Origin: Psychromarinibacter halotolerans
Lineage (GTDB): Bacteria; Pseudomonadota; Alphaproteobacteria; Rhodobacterales; Rhodobacteraceae
Length of the DNA stretch: 64,000 bases
Reading direction: 5' to 3'
NCBI RefSeq assembly: GCF_029168315.1
Contig: NZ_JARGYD010000003.1
Coordinates: 434,001-498,000, forward strand
Below, in pieces: positions 52,136-61,518 of the stretch (positions are counted from its first letter, which is position 1; each line of letters opens with the position of its first letter). The position numbers and the translations under genes are program-made. The notes beneath the pieces are model-generated. The model had not been told where the DNA came from. It made no database searches and saw nothing but the letters and a program-made list of their open reading frames with translations.

Positions 52136-53068
52136 ATGAAGGTCGGAATTGTCGGAGCGGGCATGGTCGGGTCCGCGGCGGGCTATGCGCTGGCGCTGCG
52201 CGGCGGCGCAAGCGAGATCGTGTTCGTCGACCTGAACGAAAAGCTGGCCGTGGCACAGGCCGAGGACATCGCCCACGCCGTCCCTTTCGCGCACCCCTGC
52301 AAAGTGACCGCCGGCGGCTATGACGCGCTGGACGGCGCCGGCATCGTGATCCTGTCCGCCGGGGTCGCGCAAAAGCCGGGCGAAAGCCGGCTGAGCCTGT
52401 TGTCCCGAAACGCCGAGGTGTTCGGCAAGGTCATCGAAAGCGTGCTGAAGGCGGCGCCGGACACCATGCTGCTGGTCGCGTCGAACCCGGTGGACATCAT
52501 GACAGAGGTGGCGCTGCGGATCTCGGGGCTGGACCCCGCCCGGGTGATCGGGTCGGGAACCATCCTTGACACGGCGCGCTTCCGCAGCCTGCTGGGCGGG
52601 CATCTTGGGATCGCGGCGCAATCGGTCCATGCCTATGTGCTGGGCGAACACGGCGACTCCGAGGTACTGGCGTGGCGCGACGCCCGCGCCGGGTCCGAGA
52701 CGGTCGACAGCTTCGCGCAACAGATCGGGCGTCCGCTGACGGACGATGTGAAGGCCCGGATCGACGAAGGCGTGCGGCGCGCGGCCTACAAGATCATCGA
52801 GGGCAAGGGCGCGACCTGGTACGGCATCGGGGCGGGCCTTGCGCGGATCGTGCAGGCGGTGCGCGACGATCAGCGCGCGGTGCTGTCGGTGTCGATCGTG
52901 ACGCCCGAGGTGCAGGGCGTGACGGACGTGGCCCTGTCCCTGCCCCGCGTGGTCGGCGCGGGCGGTGTGCTGCACACGCTGACACCGGCGCTGGAAGACA
53001 GCGAGGCGGCTGCGCTTCGCGCCTCTGCTGAGACGCTGAAGGACACCGCCTCGCAGCTGACCGGCTAG
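52136..53068 (+). CDS. ldh: L-lactate dehydrogenase
   Basis: 310 residues. Rossmann loop GAGMVGSAAGYAL at the N-terminus. The substrate loop AGVAQKPGESR has Gln where malate dehydrogenases have Arg, and the catalytic His is in LGEHGDSE. These fit NAD-dependent L-lactate dehydrogenase. ATG 52136 matches the family start (MKVGIVGAG); an upstream GTG at 52118 is less likely. Its TAG stop shares CTAG with the convergent ACR3 stop. Confidence 0.9.
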   Translation: MKVGIVGAGMVGSAAGYALALRGGASEIVFVDLNEKLAVAQAEDIAHAVPFAHPCKVTAGGYDALDGAGIVILSAGVAQKPGESRLSLLSRNAEVFGKVIESVLKAAPDTMLLVASNPVDIMTEVALRISGLDPARVIGSGTILDTARFRSLLGGHLGIAAQSVHAYVLGEHGDSEVLAWRDARAGSETVDSFAQQIGRPLTDDVKARIDEGVRRAAYKIIEGKGATWYGIGAGLARIVQAVRDDQRAVLSVSIVTPEVQGVTDVALSLPRVVGAGGVLHTLTPALEDSEAAALRASAETLKDTASQLTG

Positions 53069-54075
53069 ACCGGGAACCGCGCCCGCGTCCGGTTGGCGAA
53101 GGCCACCAGCGACAGCATCACCGGCACCTCGACCAGCACGCCGACCACGGTGGCCAGCGCCGCGCCCGAGTTCAGGCCGAACAGGCTGATCGCCACCGCG
53201 ACGGCGAGTTCGAAGAAGTTCGACGTGCCGATCAGCGCGCAGGGCGCCGCGATGCGGTGCGGCACCTTCATCGCGAATGCCGCCGCATAGGCCACGGCGA
53301 AGATCCCGTAGCTTTGGATCAGGATCGGCACCGCGATCAGGACGATCACCAGCGGCCGGTCGAGGATCACCTGCCCCTGAAGCCCGAACAGGATGACCAC
53401 GGTCGCGATCAGACCGATCACCGACCACGGCTTCACCCGGTTGCGGAACGCTTCGATCCGCGGCTCGGACCCTAGCCGACGCCGCGTCCAGATCCCCGCA
53501 ACCAATGGAAGCGCCACGAACAGGACCACCGACAGGATCAGCGTCGACCACGGGACGACGATGTCGGTGACCCCCAGTAGAAAGGCCACGATGGGCGCGA
53601 AGGCGACGACCATCACAAGGTCGTTCACCGACACCTGCAACAGCGTGTACCCCTCGTCACCGCGGGTCAGCTGCGACCAGACGAAGACCATCGCGGTGCA
53701 GGGTGCCGCCCCCAGCAGGATCAGCCCGGCAATGTACTGCTGTGCGTCCTCGGGCGCGATCCACGGGCGAAAGACGATCTCGAAGAACAGAACGGCCAGC
53801 GCCGCCATCGTGAACGGCTTGACCAGCCAGTTCACCACAAGCGTGATCATCAGCCCCTTCGGCTGCCGCAGCACGCCCTTCAGCGCGCCGGGCTCTACCC
53901 CGACCATCATGGGATAAACCATCGCCCAGATCAGCACGGCGACGACAAGGTTGACGCTGGCCACTTCGGCGGATGCGATGGCCTGCACCACGCCGGGAAG
54001 GGCAGCACCAAGGATGATACCCGCGACGATCGCCAGCGCGATCCACAGGCTCAGGTAGCGTTCGAAGATACTCAA
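53065..54075 (-). CDS. ACR3 family arsenite efflux permease
   Basis: 336 residues with ten predicted helices. ACR3-type signatures: ERYLSLWIALAIVAGIILG, VYPMMVGVEPGALKGVL, LLGAAPCTAMVFVWSQLTRGD (with the conserved transport Cys) and LIGTSNFFELAVAVAI. Expels arsenite using the proton gradient. Start is a TTG at 54075 that overlaps the arsJ stop (TTGA); no ATG fits. Last gene of the ars operon. Confidence 0.93.
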   Translation of the reverse strand: MSIFERYLSLWIALAIVAGIILGAALPGVVQAIASAEVASVNLVVAVLIWAMVYPMMVGVEPGALKGVLRQPKGLMITLVVNWLVKPFTMAALAVLFFEIVFRPWIAPEDAQQYIAGLILLGAAPCTAMVFVWSQLTRGDEGYTLLQVSVNDLVMVVAFAPIVAFLLGVTDIVVPWSTLILSVVLFVALPLVAGIWTRRRLGSEPRIEAFRNRVKPWSVIGLIATVVILFGLQGQVILDRPLVIVLIAVPILIQSYGIFAVAYAAAFAMKVPHRIAAPCALIGTSNFFELAVAVAISLFGLNSGAALATVVGVLVEVPVMLSLVAFANRTRARFPV

Positions 54076-55340
54076 GTTAGGATGTCCTGTTCTTCTTCCG
54101 CGCGCAGTTGGCCAGAGGCCAGCGCGCCAAATGCAACCATGGCCGCAGCGGTGCCAAGGCACAGCGCCAGCCCGCCAAGCTGATAGGTCAGCCCCGACAG
54201 TACCGTGCCGATCAGCCGTCCGCCCGCGTTTGCCATGTAGTAAAACCCCACGTCCATCGTGACGCGCTCGTCCCGCGTGAAGGTGAGGATGAGATATGAA
54301 TGCAGCGACGAGTTCACCGCGAAGATCGCGCCGAAAACCAGCAGCCCTCCGACCAGCGTCGCCGTCAGCCAAAGGGCCGGACCGGGAGACAGGGCGACGG
54401 CCACCGCCATCGCCGCTGGCACCACGGTCAGCGCCCAGCCCCAGCCGCGCGCGGCTTGGACGAGTTCTGCCTCGGGACGGGACCGCGCGCGCAGCAAGCG
54501 CGGCGCGTTGGCCTGCACGAACCCGTACAGGATGATCCAGCCGGCCATGAAGGTGCCGATCATGAAGAACGCGGCTCGGTTTCCCGTCTCGCTGCCGTCC
54601 GAGAGGACCGCGTAGAAGTAGATGGGAATGCCCACCACGAACCAAACGTCACGCGCCCCGAACAGGAACACCCGCGCCGCCGATAGCCAGTTCACGTTGC
54701 GCGACTTGGAAAACACCTCGGAGAATTTCGCGCCCTTGCGGCCCTTTGGCAGCCCCGGCGGCATCGCGACCAGCACGGCGACAAGGATCAGCCCAAGGAT
54801 CAGCGCCATCGCCAGAACCGACCACACGAATCCCGCCGTGGCCAGCAGCGCCGCGCCCAGCAGGAACCCGAACCCCTTCACCGCGTTCTTCGACCCGGTC
54901 AGCACAGCGACCCAGCGAAAAAGCCCGCCGTCCTCTTTCGGCGCAAGAAGCTTCACCGCCGATTTCGAGGACATCTTGGCAAGATCCTTGGCCACGCCCG
55001 ATGCGCCCTGCACCAGCATAACGAAGACCACCGACGCCCCGACGGTCCAGCCTGGGTCAAGTCGAGACAGCGCCAACAGCGCAAAGACCTGCACCCCCAG
55101 CCCCGCGTACAGCGTCGAGGTCAGCCCGAACCGTGCGGCGATCCATCCGGCGGACAGGTTGGTGACCATGCCCGCGATCTCGTACAGCACGAACAGATAG
55201 GCCAATTGCACCGGCGAAAAGCCCAGCGTGTGAAAGTGCAGCAGCACCAGCATCCGCAACGCGCCATCGGTCAGCATGAACGCCCAATAGGCCGCCGTCA
55301 CCGCGACGTAGGCGGCCAGTCCGTTGGGTGTGTTGGTCAC
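54072..55340 (-). CDS. arsJ: Organoarsenical efflux MFS transporter ArsJ
   Basis: 422 residues, 12 predicted helices. Features of ArsJ include AYWAFMLTDGALRMLVLLHFHTLG, QGASGVAKDLAKMSSKSAVK and FGARDVWFVVGIPIYFYAVL. ArsJ exports 1-arseno-3-phosphoglycerate made by the adjacent GAPDH from arsenate; the product then hydrolyses outside the cell. GTG 55340 overlaps the GAPDH stop (GTGA). Confidence 0.92.
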   Translation of the reverse strand: MTNTPNGLAAYVAVTAAYWAFMLTDGALRMLVLLHFHTLGFSPVQLAYLFVLYEIAGMVTNLSAGWIAARFGLTSTLYAGLGVQVFALLALSRLDPGWTVGASVVFVMLVQGASGVAKDLAKMSSKSAVKLLAPKEDGGLFRWVAVLTGSKNAVKGFGFLLGAALLATAGFVWSVLAMALILGLILVAVLVAMPPGLPKGRKGAKFSEVFSKSRNVNWLSAARVFLFGARDVWFVVGIPIYFYAVLSDGSETGNRAAFFMIGTFMAGWIILYGFVQANAPRLLRARSRPEAELVQAARGWGWALTVVPAAMAVAVALSPGPALWLTATLVGGLLVFGAIFAVNSSLHSYLILTFTRDERVTMDVGFYYMANAGGRLIGTVLSGLTYQLGGLALCLGTAAAMVAFGALASGQLRAEEEQDILT

Positions 55341-56335
55341 AGGCGGGTCCCGACCATCAATGCCACGTCCACCAGCCGGTGGGCATAGCCCATTTCGTTG
55401 TCGTACCACGCGTAGATCTTCACCTGCGTGCCGTTCACCACCATCGTCGACAGCGCATCGACGATAGAGGACCGCGTGTCGTTCACATAGTCAGCTGACA
55501 CCAACGGCCGGTCCTCGTACCCAAGGATGCCTTTCAAGTCGCCCTCGGCGGCCGCCTTGAACAGTGCGTTGACCTCTTCGGCGGTCGTCTCGCGTTCAAG
55601 CTCGAACACGCAGTCCGTGATCGACGCGTTCAACAGCGGCACCCGGATCGCGTGGCCGTTCAGTCGGCCCTTGAGTTCGGGGTAGATCAGCGTGATCGCG
55701 GTGGCCGACCCGGTGGTGGTCGGGATCAACGAGTTCAGCGCCGAACGCGCACGGCGCAGGTCCTTGGCGGGGCGATCGACGATGGTTTGCGTGTTGGTCA
55801 CGTCGTGGATCGTGGTGATCGAGCCATGCGCGATGCCAATCGACTCGTGGATCACCTTCACCACCGGCGCCAGACAGTTGGTCGTGCAACTGGCCGCCGT
55901 GACGATGTCGTGGGCCGCCGGGTCGTAGGCGTCGTTGTTCACGCCGTAAACGATGTTCGCCGTCGGCCCGTCCTTAACCGGAGCAGAGACCACCACTTTC
56001 TTCACGCCGGCGGCGAAATAGGGGGCGATCTTGGCCTCGGTCTTGAAGACGCCGGTGCAGTCGATGACCACGTCGATGCCGTCCAGCGGAAGGTCTTCGA
56101 TCCGCTTCTCGGAATGTACCGGCAGACGGGTGCCGTCGATGGTGATCGAGTCGTCGTCGGACGCGAAGTCCGCCTGCCACCGGCCGTGCACCGTGTCGAA
56201 TTCCAGCAGGTGCGCATGCATCGCCGGATCGCCGACCGCGTCATTGATCCAGGCGATCTGAACGCCCGCCTCTAGCAGCGGCCGCAAGGCAAGTTTGCCC
56301 ATCCGGCCAAGTCCGTTCAGCGCATAAACTGTCAC
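55337..56335 (-). CDS. ArsJ-associated glyceraldehyde-3-phosphate dehydrogenase
   Basis: 332 residues. Catalytic Cys150 is in ASCTTNCLAP and the base His177 in TTIHDVTNTQ; the NAD loop GLGRMGKLALRPL replaces the usual GFGRIG. Slightly altered motifs and position between arsR-arsC and arsJ mark the arsenic-dedicated paralogue. It uses arsenate instead of phosphate to form 1-arseno-3-phosphoglycerate. GTG 56335 overlaps the upstream stop. Confidence 0.92.
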   Translation of the reverse strand: MTVYALNGLGRMGKLALRPLLEAGVQIAWINDAVGDPAMHAHLLEFDTVHGRWQADFASDDDSITIDGTRLPVHSEKRIEDLPLDGIDVVIDCTGVFKTEAKIAPYFAAGVKKVVVSAPVKDGPTANIVYGVNNDAYDPAAHDIVTAASCTTNCLAPVVKVIHESIGIAHGSITTIHDVTNTQTIVDRPAKDLRRARSALNSLIPTTTGSATAITLIYPELKGRLNGHAIRVPLLNASITDCVFELERETTAEEVNALFKAAAEGDLKGILGYEDRPLVSADYVNDTRSSIVDALSTMVVNGTQVKIYAWYDNEMGYAHRLVDVALMVGTRL

Positions 56336-57177
56336 GCGGTTTCTCCCTCGCCGGTGCGGGCGATGTCATCGACGGCGGCCTGAAGCGAGATTCGGTCCAG
56401 CGACGTGATGGGCAGGGCAGTGAACGCGCGGATGCGGTTCAGCAGTGCGCCATAGGCCCGCTGGAACGCCAGACTTTTCTCGGCGTCGGTTCCGTCAGCC
56501 TTTACCGGGTCTTGCGTGCTCCAGTGTGCGCTGATCGGCTGGCCGGTCCAGGCCGGGCATTCCTCGTTCGCGGCGCGGTCGCAGACGGTGAACACGAAGT
56601 CCAACCGCGGCGCACCCTCGCCCGCGAACTCTTGGATGTTCTTCGACCGCAGCGGCGTGATGTCGTGACCCTTGTGGCGCAGCAGATCGACCGCGAACGG
56701 GTTCAACTCGGACGTTGGCCGCGTACCGGCGGAATAGGCGTTGAAGCGGTCGCCCGCGATCTCGCGCAGGATCGTCTCGGCAAAGATCGACCGGGCGGAA
56801 TTGCCGGTACAGATGAACAGGACGTTGTATTTCTGGTCGGTGTCGGTCATCGCCTTCTCCGTTTCGGCAGAACTGACAGGAATGCAAAGGTCGGGGCGGC
56901 CACGACAGCAGTCGTTCAGGATGTGGCCGAACATCCCTTGAACGGACTTCATGTCGATGGCGTAACGCAGGGACGTCCCCACCCGGTTTTGCGCAACAAG
57001 GCCCGCGCCCATGAGCGCGTTCAGGTAGGCCGACAGTGTGCTGGCTTTCACGTCCAGCACTTGCGCGATCTCTCCTGCCGGAAGCTCATCGGGATAGCGC
57101 CGCATCAACAGACGGAAAATCGCAAGCCTTTGCGGGTGGCCAAGCGTGGCAAGCTGGTTGGGAATCTCTTTTTCCAT
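56332..57177 (-). CDS. ArsR repressor-ArsC arsenate reductase fusion
   Basis: 281 residues. Residues 1-105 are an ArsR winged helix (LATLGHPQRLAIFRLLMRR, VKASTLSAYLNALMGAGLV) ending with Cys90-Cys91 and Cys98, the C-terminal arsenite site type known in Acidithiobacillus ArsR. Residues 116-281 are a low-molecular-weight-phosphatase ArsC with CX5R as CTGNSAR (123-129) and the later VCDRAANEECPAW cysteines, thioredoxin-coupled type. Sensing and arsenate reduction are thus in one polypeptide. First gene of the operon. Confidence 0.93.
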   Translation of the reverse strand: MEKEIPNQLATLGHPQRLAIFRLLMRRYPDELPAGEIAQVLDVKASTLSAYLNALMGAGLVAQNRVGTSLRYAIDMKSVQGMFGHILNDCCRGRPDLCIPVSSAETEKAMTDTDQKYNVLFICTGNSARSIFAETILREIAGDRFNAYSAGTRPTSELNPFAVDLLRHKGHDITPLRSKNIQEFAGEGAPRLDFVFTVCDRAANEECPAWTGQPISAHWSTQDPVKADGTDAEKSLAFQRAYGALLNRIRAFTALPITSLDRISLQAAVDDIARTGEGETA

Positions 57178-57190
57178 ATTTCACGAATAT
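57176..57190. promoter_or_regulatory. Candidate ArsR operator
   Basis: ATATT-TCACG-AATAT, a 5-bp inverted repeat with 5-nt spacer, covers the first two bases of the arsR-arsC gene. This suggests autoregulation and possibly a very short or absent 5' leader. Confidence 0.4.
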
Positions 57191-57609
57191 CGGAAACATA
57201 TAGCGATGAAAAGCCAGCTTTTGCGTTACACGCGGCGCTCGGCACCTGTCGCGCGCTGCTGATTTTCGCGGGGGATCGACTGCCACATCTTAGCGGCGCG
57301 ACGGAAAAACGGAGCACAATCATTGCCCTAAAAATTACGTTAATGAAACTTAAACGGTCCAGTCCAAAGCCTTTAAAATCAGCCACCTTTATTGCCGAAA
57401 CTCGAAAACTGTGTACTAATGCTGCATGCGGACGGCATGTTTTATATAAAAAATCTGCTTAGGGGGAGTAATCACTTTGAAAGCCAGCATTCCCCCTTTA
57501 GTTTAACGGGAATCTGTTTGTTTGGCGTGCACCAAATCGGGAATGGCGCACGAAGGTCACATAAAAAATAAGCGCAAAGCGCGATAAAAAATTTGTCAGG
57601 GGAGACGGG
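57191..57609. promoter_or_regulatory. AT-rich divergent region, ars operon / TetR gene
   Basis: About 420 bp without a gene. It contains a promoter-like pair for the TetR gene, TTGCCG (57392-57397) and TACTAA (57414-57419) with a 16-nt spacer, implying a leader of about 180 nt. Within that leader AGGGGGA (57461-57467) can pair with TCCCCCT (57491-57497). No coding sequence or known riboswitch recognised. Confidence 0.5.
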
Positions 57610-58200
57610 ATGGCACGGCCCAAGAAACAAGATGCTATTGATATTAAAAGCAAAGCCATAGTTGAAGCGAGCGCGTTGCTACGAGAGGCGCCTGATCAGC
57701 TTTCACTGTCTTCACTGGCAAAGCGCATCGGATGCAGCGCACCTGCGCTGTACGCGCACTTCACCAACAAGGACGACCTGCTGAATCGCGTGCGGGAAAG
57801 CGTGTTCAACGAGATGATCGAGGCACGGCAAGCCCATGTCGATGAAGCCGCATTGTCGCCGGTCGAAGCCATTCGCCAGCGCGGGCACTGCTTGGTCGAA
57901 TTCGCAATCGCATCCCCGGCGCTGTACCGGCTGGTCTTCGCGCCGACGCATGACGCCAGTTCGCACGACATCAACCTGAAGGACGAATCCATCGGCCCGA
58001 TCACCGACCGGGTGCGGGCGGTGGTGTCCAACGGCTCTGCGAAGAACGCCGATTCGATTGCGCGGACGATCTGGTTCGCCACCCATGGCGCCATCATGGT
58101 CGCGCTGGATGGCCAGATGGACGGGCCCGACGACGAGCGGTGGAAGCGCGCTCATTCGACGGTCGACACGGTCATCGACCTGTTTCTGCCCGCGCACTGA
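57610..58200 (+). CDS. TetR/AcrR family regulator
   Basis: 196 residues. The helix-turn-helix is LSLSSLAKRIGCSAPALYAHFTNKDDLL (residues about 30-58), and the C-terminal part resembles TetR_C_33/WHG-type ligand domains (VEFAIASPALYRLVFAP). Between the ars operon and the convergent puuD gene; its target could be either, or the gene itself. GGGGAGACGGG precedes the ATG. Confidence 0.88.
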   Translation: MARPKKQDAIDIKSKAIVEASALLREAPDQLSLSSLAKRIGCSAPALYAHFTNKDDLLNRVRESVFNEMIEARQAHVDEAALSPVEAIRQRGHCLVEFAIASPALYRLVFAPTHDASSHDINLKDESIGPITDRVRAVVSNGSAKNADSIARTIWFATHGAIMVALDGQMDGPDDERWKRAHSTVDTVIDLFLPAH

Positions 58201-58215
58201 ACGGCGCGGGGCGGC

Positions 58216-59445
58216 CTACCCCCGAGTGACCGCCTCGTACCACTCGACGATCTTCGCCCGCTCTTCCGGCTCCATGTACGAGACGTTGGCAGGCGGCATC
58301 GCGTGTGTGCGACCGGCCTGCAGATAGATCATGCGGGCATAGCGGGCCACCTGCGCCTCGGTCTCTAGTTCCACGCCCTTCGGCGGCCACAGGATGCCTT
58401 CATAGAAAGGCTCTGCGGCGTGGCACATGCTGCACCGGCCCATGACGATGGAATGCACCTCTTCGAAGGCCTCCGCCTGCGCGAACCGTAGGGCAGCGCC
58501 TTTGAGTTCCACCTCTTCGGCGTCCTCGTCCCAACGGAATTGCGGCCCGGTGGACAGCCACGCGCAGGCGATGAACAGCAGCAGCGTGACAAGCCACGTC
58601 CAGTGCGGGTTGCCCTTCCGCGCGTGGAGCGAGTTGAAATAGTGCCGGATCGTGACCCCCATCAGGAACACCAACGCGGCGATGATCCAGTTCCACTGGG
58701 TCGCGAAGGCCAGCGGGTAATGGTTCGACAGCATCAGGAAGATGACCGGCAGCGTCAGATAGTTGTTATGCGTCGACCGCAGCTTGGCGATCTTGCCGTA
58801 CTTGGGGTCGGGCTTTCGTCCGGCCTTCAGGTCGGCCACGACGATGCGCTGGTTCGGCATGATGATGAAGAACACGTTCGCCGTCATGATCGTCGCGGTG
58901 AACGCACCAAGGTGCAGCATCATCGCGCGCCCGGTGAAGATCTGGTTATAGCCCCAGCCCATCACCACCAGCAGCCCGAACAGCAGCACCATCAGCAGCG
59001 TCGGGCGTTCGCCCAGCCCCGACTTGCACAGATAGTCATAAACCAGCCAGCCGATGGTCAGCGACACAGCCGAGATCAGCACGCCCAGCCATAGCGACAT
59101 GTCGGTCTTTTCCGGGTCGACCAGATACAGTTCGGCCCCCAGCCAGTAGACGAGGATCAGCATCGCCGCCCCCGACAGCCACGTCGAATAGCTTTCCCAT
59201 TTAAACCACGTCAGGTGCTCTGGCATCGCTTCGGGCGCCACGAGGTACTTCTGGATATGGTAGAACCCGCCGCCGTGGACCTGCCATTCCTCGCCGTCGG
59301 CCATGCCCATGTCTCGGTCGCGGCGCAGGCCAAGGTCCAGCGCGATGAAGTAGAACGACGACCCGATCCACGCGATCGCCGTGATCACGTGCGTCCATCG
59401 CACGGCGAACTCGAGCCATGCCTCTATCACCGCCCAGTCGTACAT
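58216..59445 (-). CDS. puuD: Urate oxidase PuuD (membrane, cytochrome c)
   Basis: 409 residues: eight N-terminal membrane helices (residues about 10-285) of the urate hydroxylase domain, then a C-terminal cytochrome c domain with CSMCH (about 337-341) and the distal Met in HAMPPANVSYM. PuuD oxidises urate to 5-hydroxyisourate and passes electrons to the respiratory chain rather than to O2. The stop lies 15 bp from the convergent TetR stop. HiuH, next on the same strand, removes the product. Confidence 0.93.
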   Translation of the reverse strand: MYDWAVIEAWLEFAVRWTHVITAIAWIGSSFYFIALDLGLRRDRDMGMADGEEWQVHGGGFYHIQKYLVAPEAMPEHLTWFKWESYSTWLSGAAMLILVYWLGAELYLVDPEKTDMSLWLGVLISAVSLTIGWLVYDYLCKSGLGERPTLLMVLLFGLLVVMGWGYNQIFTGRAMMLHLGAFTATIMTANVFFIIMPNQRIVVADLKAGRKPDPKYGKIAKLRSTHNNYLTLPVIFLMLSNHYPLAFATQWNWIIAALVFLMGVTIRHYFNSLHARKGNPHWTWLVTLLLFIACAWLSTGPQFRWDEDAEEVELKGAALRFAQAEAFEEVHSIVMGRCSMCHAAEPFYEGILWPPKGVELETEAQVARYARMIYLQAGRTHAMPPANVSYMEPEERAKIVEWYEAVTRG

Positions 59446-59589
59446 CCCGTCGTCCCTGTCTTGCGTCGGGGGTTTGCCCCCATTTCTTTACCGATATTCG
59501 CCCGATCCGGTCGTGTCAGGCAATCCGCGCCGGTGTCGCGGTGTGATTTCGTCCCGATGGTGGTCAGGAATTGGGCGCACGCATCACGC

Positions 59590-59943
59590 CTAGCTGCCGC
59601 GATAGGTCGAATACCCATAGGGCGACAGCAGCAGCGGGACGTGATAGTGCGCGTCGCCGTCGCTCATTCCAAAGCGGATCGGCACCTGATCCAGGAACAG
59701 CGGGTCGTCCCCCGCCTGCCCCGTCTCGCGCAGGTAGTCGCCCGCGAAGAAGATCAGTTCGTAGGTGCCGGTCTTGAACCCATCCTCGGGCAAGATCGGC
59801 GTGTCGGTGCGACCGTCCTCGTTCGTCACCGCTTCGGCGATCTTGCGATGGCTGTTGCCCGACACGGAATACAGCAGGATGCGGATGCCTTTCGCGGGCA
59901 TACCTTTCGCCGTGTCCAGAACATGTGTCGTCAGATAGCCCAT
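59590..59943 (-). CDS. hiuH: 5-hydroxyisourate hydrolase
   Basis: 117 residues, transthyretin-like. The N-terminal LTTHVLDTAKGMPAKGI and the C-terminal YGYSTYRGS (YRGS signature) are diagnostic. It hydrolyses 5-hydroxyisourate to OHCU. GGAGG sits before ATG 59943; puuD follows 144 bp downstream. Confidence 0.95.
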   Translation of the reverse strand: MGYLTTHVLDTAKGMPAKGIRILLYSVSGNSHRKIAEAVTNEDGRTDTPILPEDGFKTGTYELIFFAGDYLRETGQAGDDPLFLDQVPIRFGMSDGDAHYHVPLLLSPYGYSTYRGS

Positions 59944-60105
59944 TGCAGCCTCCGGTCCGGTTTCGCCTGATAGGACGAACCTGCCCAATGCAAAGGCAAA
60001 AGGACAGATACGAAGCGCCAATTTCGGGGGCGGATGCCTCGGAAATTTGCGTCCTCCCGGAAGATAGGCAAGAACCATGTGACGAAAGCAATCGGAGGCC
60101 GCATC

Positions 60106-61518
60106 GTGAACCGCTATCCCAGAAACATGATCGGTTACGGACCCGACGCCCCGCAGGCCAACTGGCCCGGCGGCGCGCGCGTCGCGGTGCAATTCGTGCT
60201 GAACTACGAAGAGGGCGGCGAGAACTGCGTCCTGCATGGCGACGCCGCGTCCGAGGCGTTCCTGTCCGACATCACCGGCGCGGCGATGTGGCAGGGCCAG
60301 CGGCACTGGAACATGGAATCGATCTACGAGTACGGCGCGCGCGCGGGCTTCTGGCGGCTGCACCGGCTGTTCACCGGGATGGACATCCCCCTGACGATCT
60401 ACGGCGTCGCCACCGCGCTGGCCCGCAGCCCCGAACAGGTCGCGGCGATGAAGTCCGCCGGGTGGGAGATCGCCAGCCACGGGCTGAAATGGGTCGAGCA
60501 CAAGGACATGCCCGAGGACGAGGAACGTGCCTCGATCGCCGAGGCGATCCGCCTGCACACCGAGGTTGTCGGAGAGCGCCCATTGGGCTGGTACACCGGC
60601 CGCTGCTCGGCCAACACGGTGCGGCTGGTGTCGGAGGAAGGCGGGTTCGACTATGTCTCGGACACCTACGACGACGACCTGCCCTACTGGCTGGAGGTCG
60701 GCGACCGCGATCAGCTGATCATCCCCTACACGCTGGAAGCCAACGACATGCGCTTCGCCGTGTCGCCGGGCTGGGTGACAGGAGAGGATTTCTTCGTCTA
60801 CCTGAAGGACGCGTTCGACACCCTGTACGAGGAAGGCGCCGACAGCCCCAAGATGATGTCTGTCGGCCTGCACTGCCGCCTGATCGGGCGGCCCGGCAAG
60901 ATCGCGGGGCTGAAACGGTTCCTCGATTATATCTCCGGTTTTGACGACGTCTGGACGCCGCGCCGCATCGACATTGCGCGCCATTGGCAGGCGACGCATC
61001 CGCACGTCCGGTCGGAACGGCCGTCGCAAATGTCGAAGGACCGTTTCGTCGAGATGTTCGGCGGCATCATCGAGCATTCGCCGTGGGTCGCGGAAGGCGC
61101 ATGGGAGCTTGAACTGGGGCCGGCGCACGACAGCCCGGTCGGCGTGCACAGCGCGCTGGTCCGCGTGTTCCGCACCGCCTCGGACGAGGCGCGGCTTGGC
61201 GTCCTGAACGCGCACCCCGACCTTGCGGGAAAGCTTGCGGCGGCCAAGCAGCTGACCGCCGACAGCGCCAGCGAACAGGCCAGCGCCGGGCTTGACGCGC
61301 TGACGGATGCAGAGCGGGAAACCTTTACGAAACTGAATGCCGCGTATACAGCCAAACACGGATTTCCGTTCATCATCGCCGCGCGCGACAATGACAAGGC
61401 TGGCATCCTCGCCGCTTTCGAGCGTCGGGTGAACAACGACCGGGACACCGAGTTCGCCGAGGCCTGCAAGCAAGTCGAGCGCATCGCGGAGTTACGACTA
61501 AAGGAGCTTATGGCGTGA
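60106..61518 (+). CDS. puuE: Allantoinase PuuE fused to OHCU decarboxylase UraD
   Basis: 470 residues from GTG 60106 (GGAGG 7 nt upstream; ATG 60034 has no comparable site). Residues 1-305 are PuuE, a cofactor-independent allantoinase of the deacetylase fold (NRYPRNMIGYG, QFVLNYEEGGENC, ASHGLKWVEH, HCRLIGRPGK). Residues about 315-470 are UraD (MSKDRFVEMFGGIIEHSPWVAE, LNAHPDLAGKLA, YTAKHGFPFIIAARD). UraD turns OHCU into S-allantoin, which PuuE opens to allantoate, so two steps are in one chain. GTGA overlap with the next gene. Confidence 0.93.
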   Translation: MNRYPRNMIGYGPDAPQANWPGGARVAVQFVLNYEEGGENCVLHGDAASEAFLSDITGAAMWQGQRHWNMESIYEYGARAGFWRLHRLFTGMDIPLTIYGVATALARSPEQVAAMKSAGWEIASHGLKWVEHKDMPEDEERASIAEAIRLHTEVVGERPLGWYTGRCSANTVRLVSEEGGFDYVSDTYDDDLPYWLEVGDRDQLIIPYTLEANDMRFAVSPGWVTGEDFFVYLKDAFDTLYEEGADSPKMMSVGLHCRLIGRPGKIAGLKRFLDYISGFDDVWTPRRIDIARHWQATHPHVRSERPSQMSKDRFVEMFGGIIEHSPWVAEGAWELELGPAHDSPVGVHSALVRVFRTASDEARLGVLNAHPDLAGKLAAAKQLTADSASEQASAGLDALTDAERETFTKLNAAYTAKHGFPFIIAARDNDKAGILAAFERRVNNDRDTEFAEACKQVERIAELRLKELMA

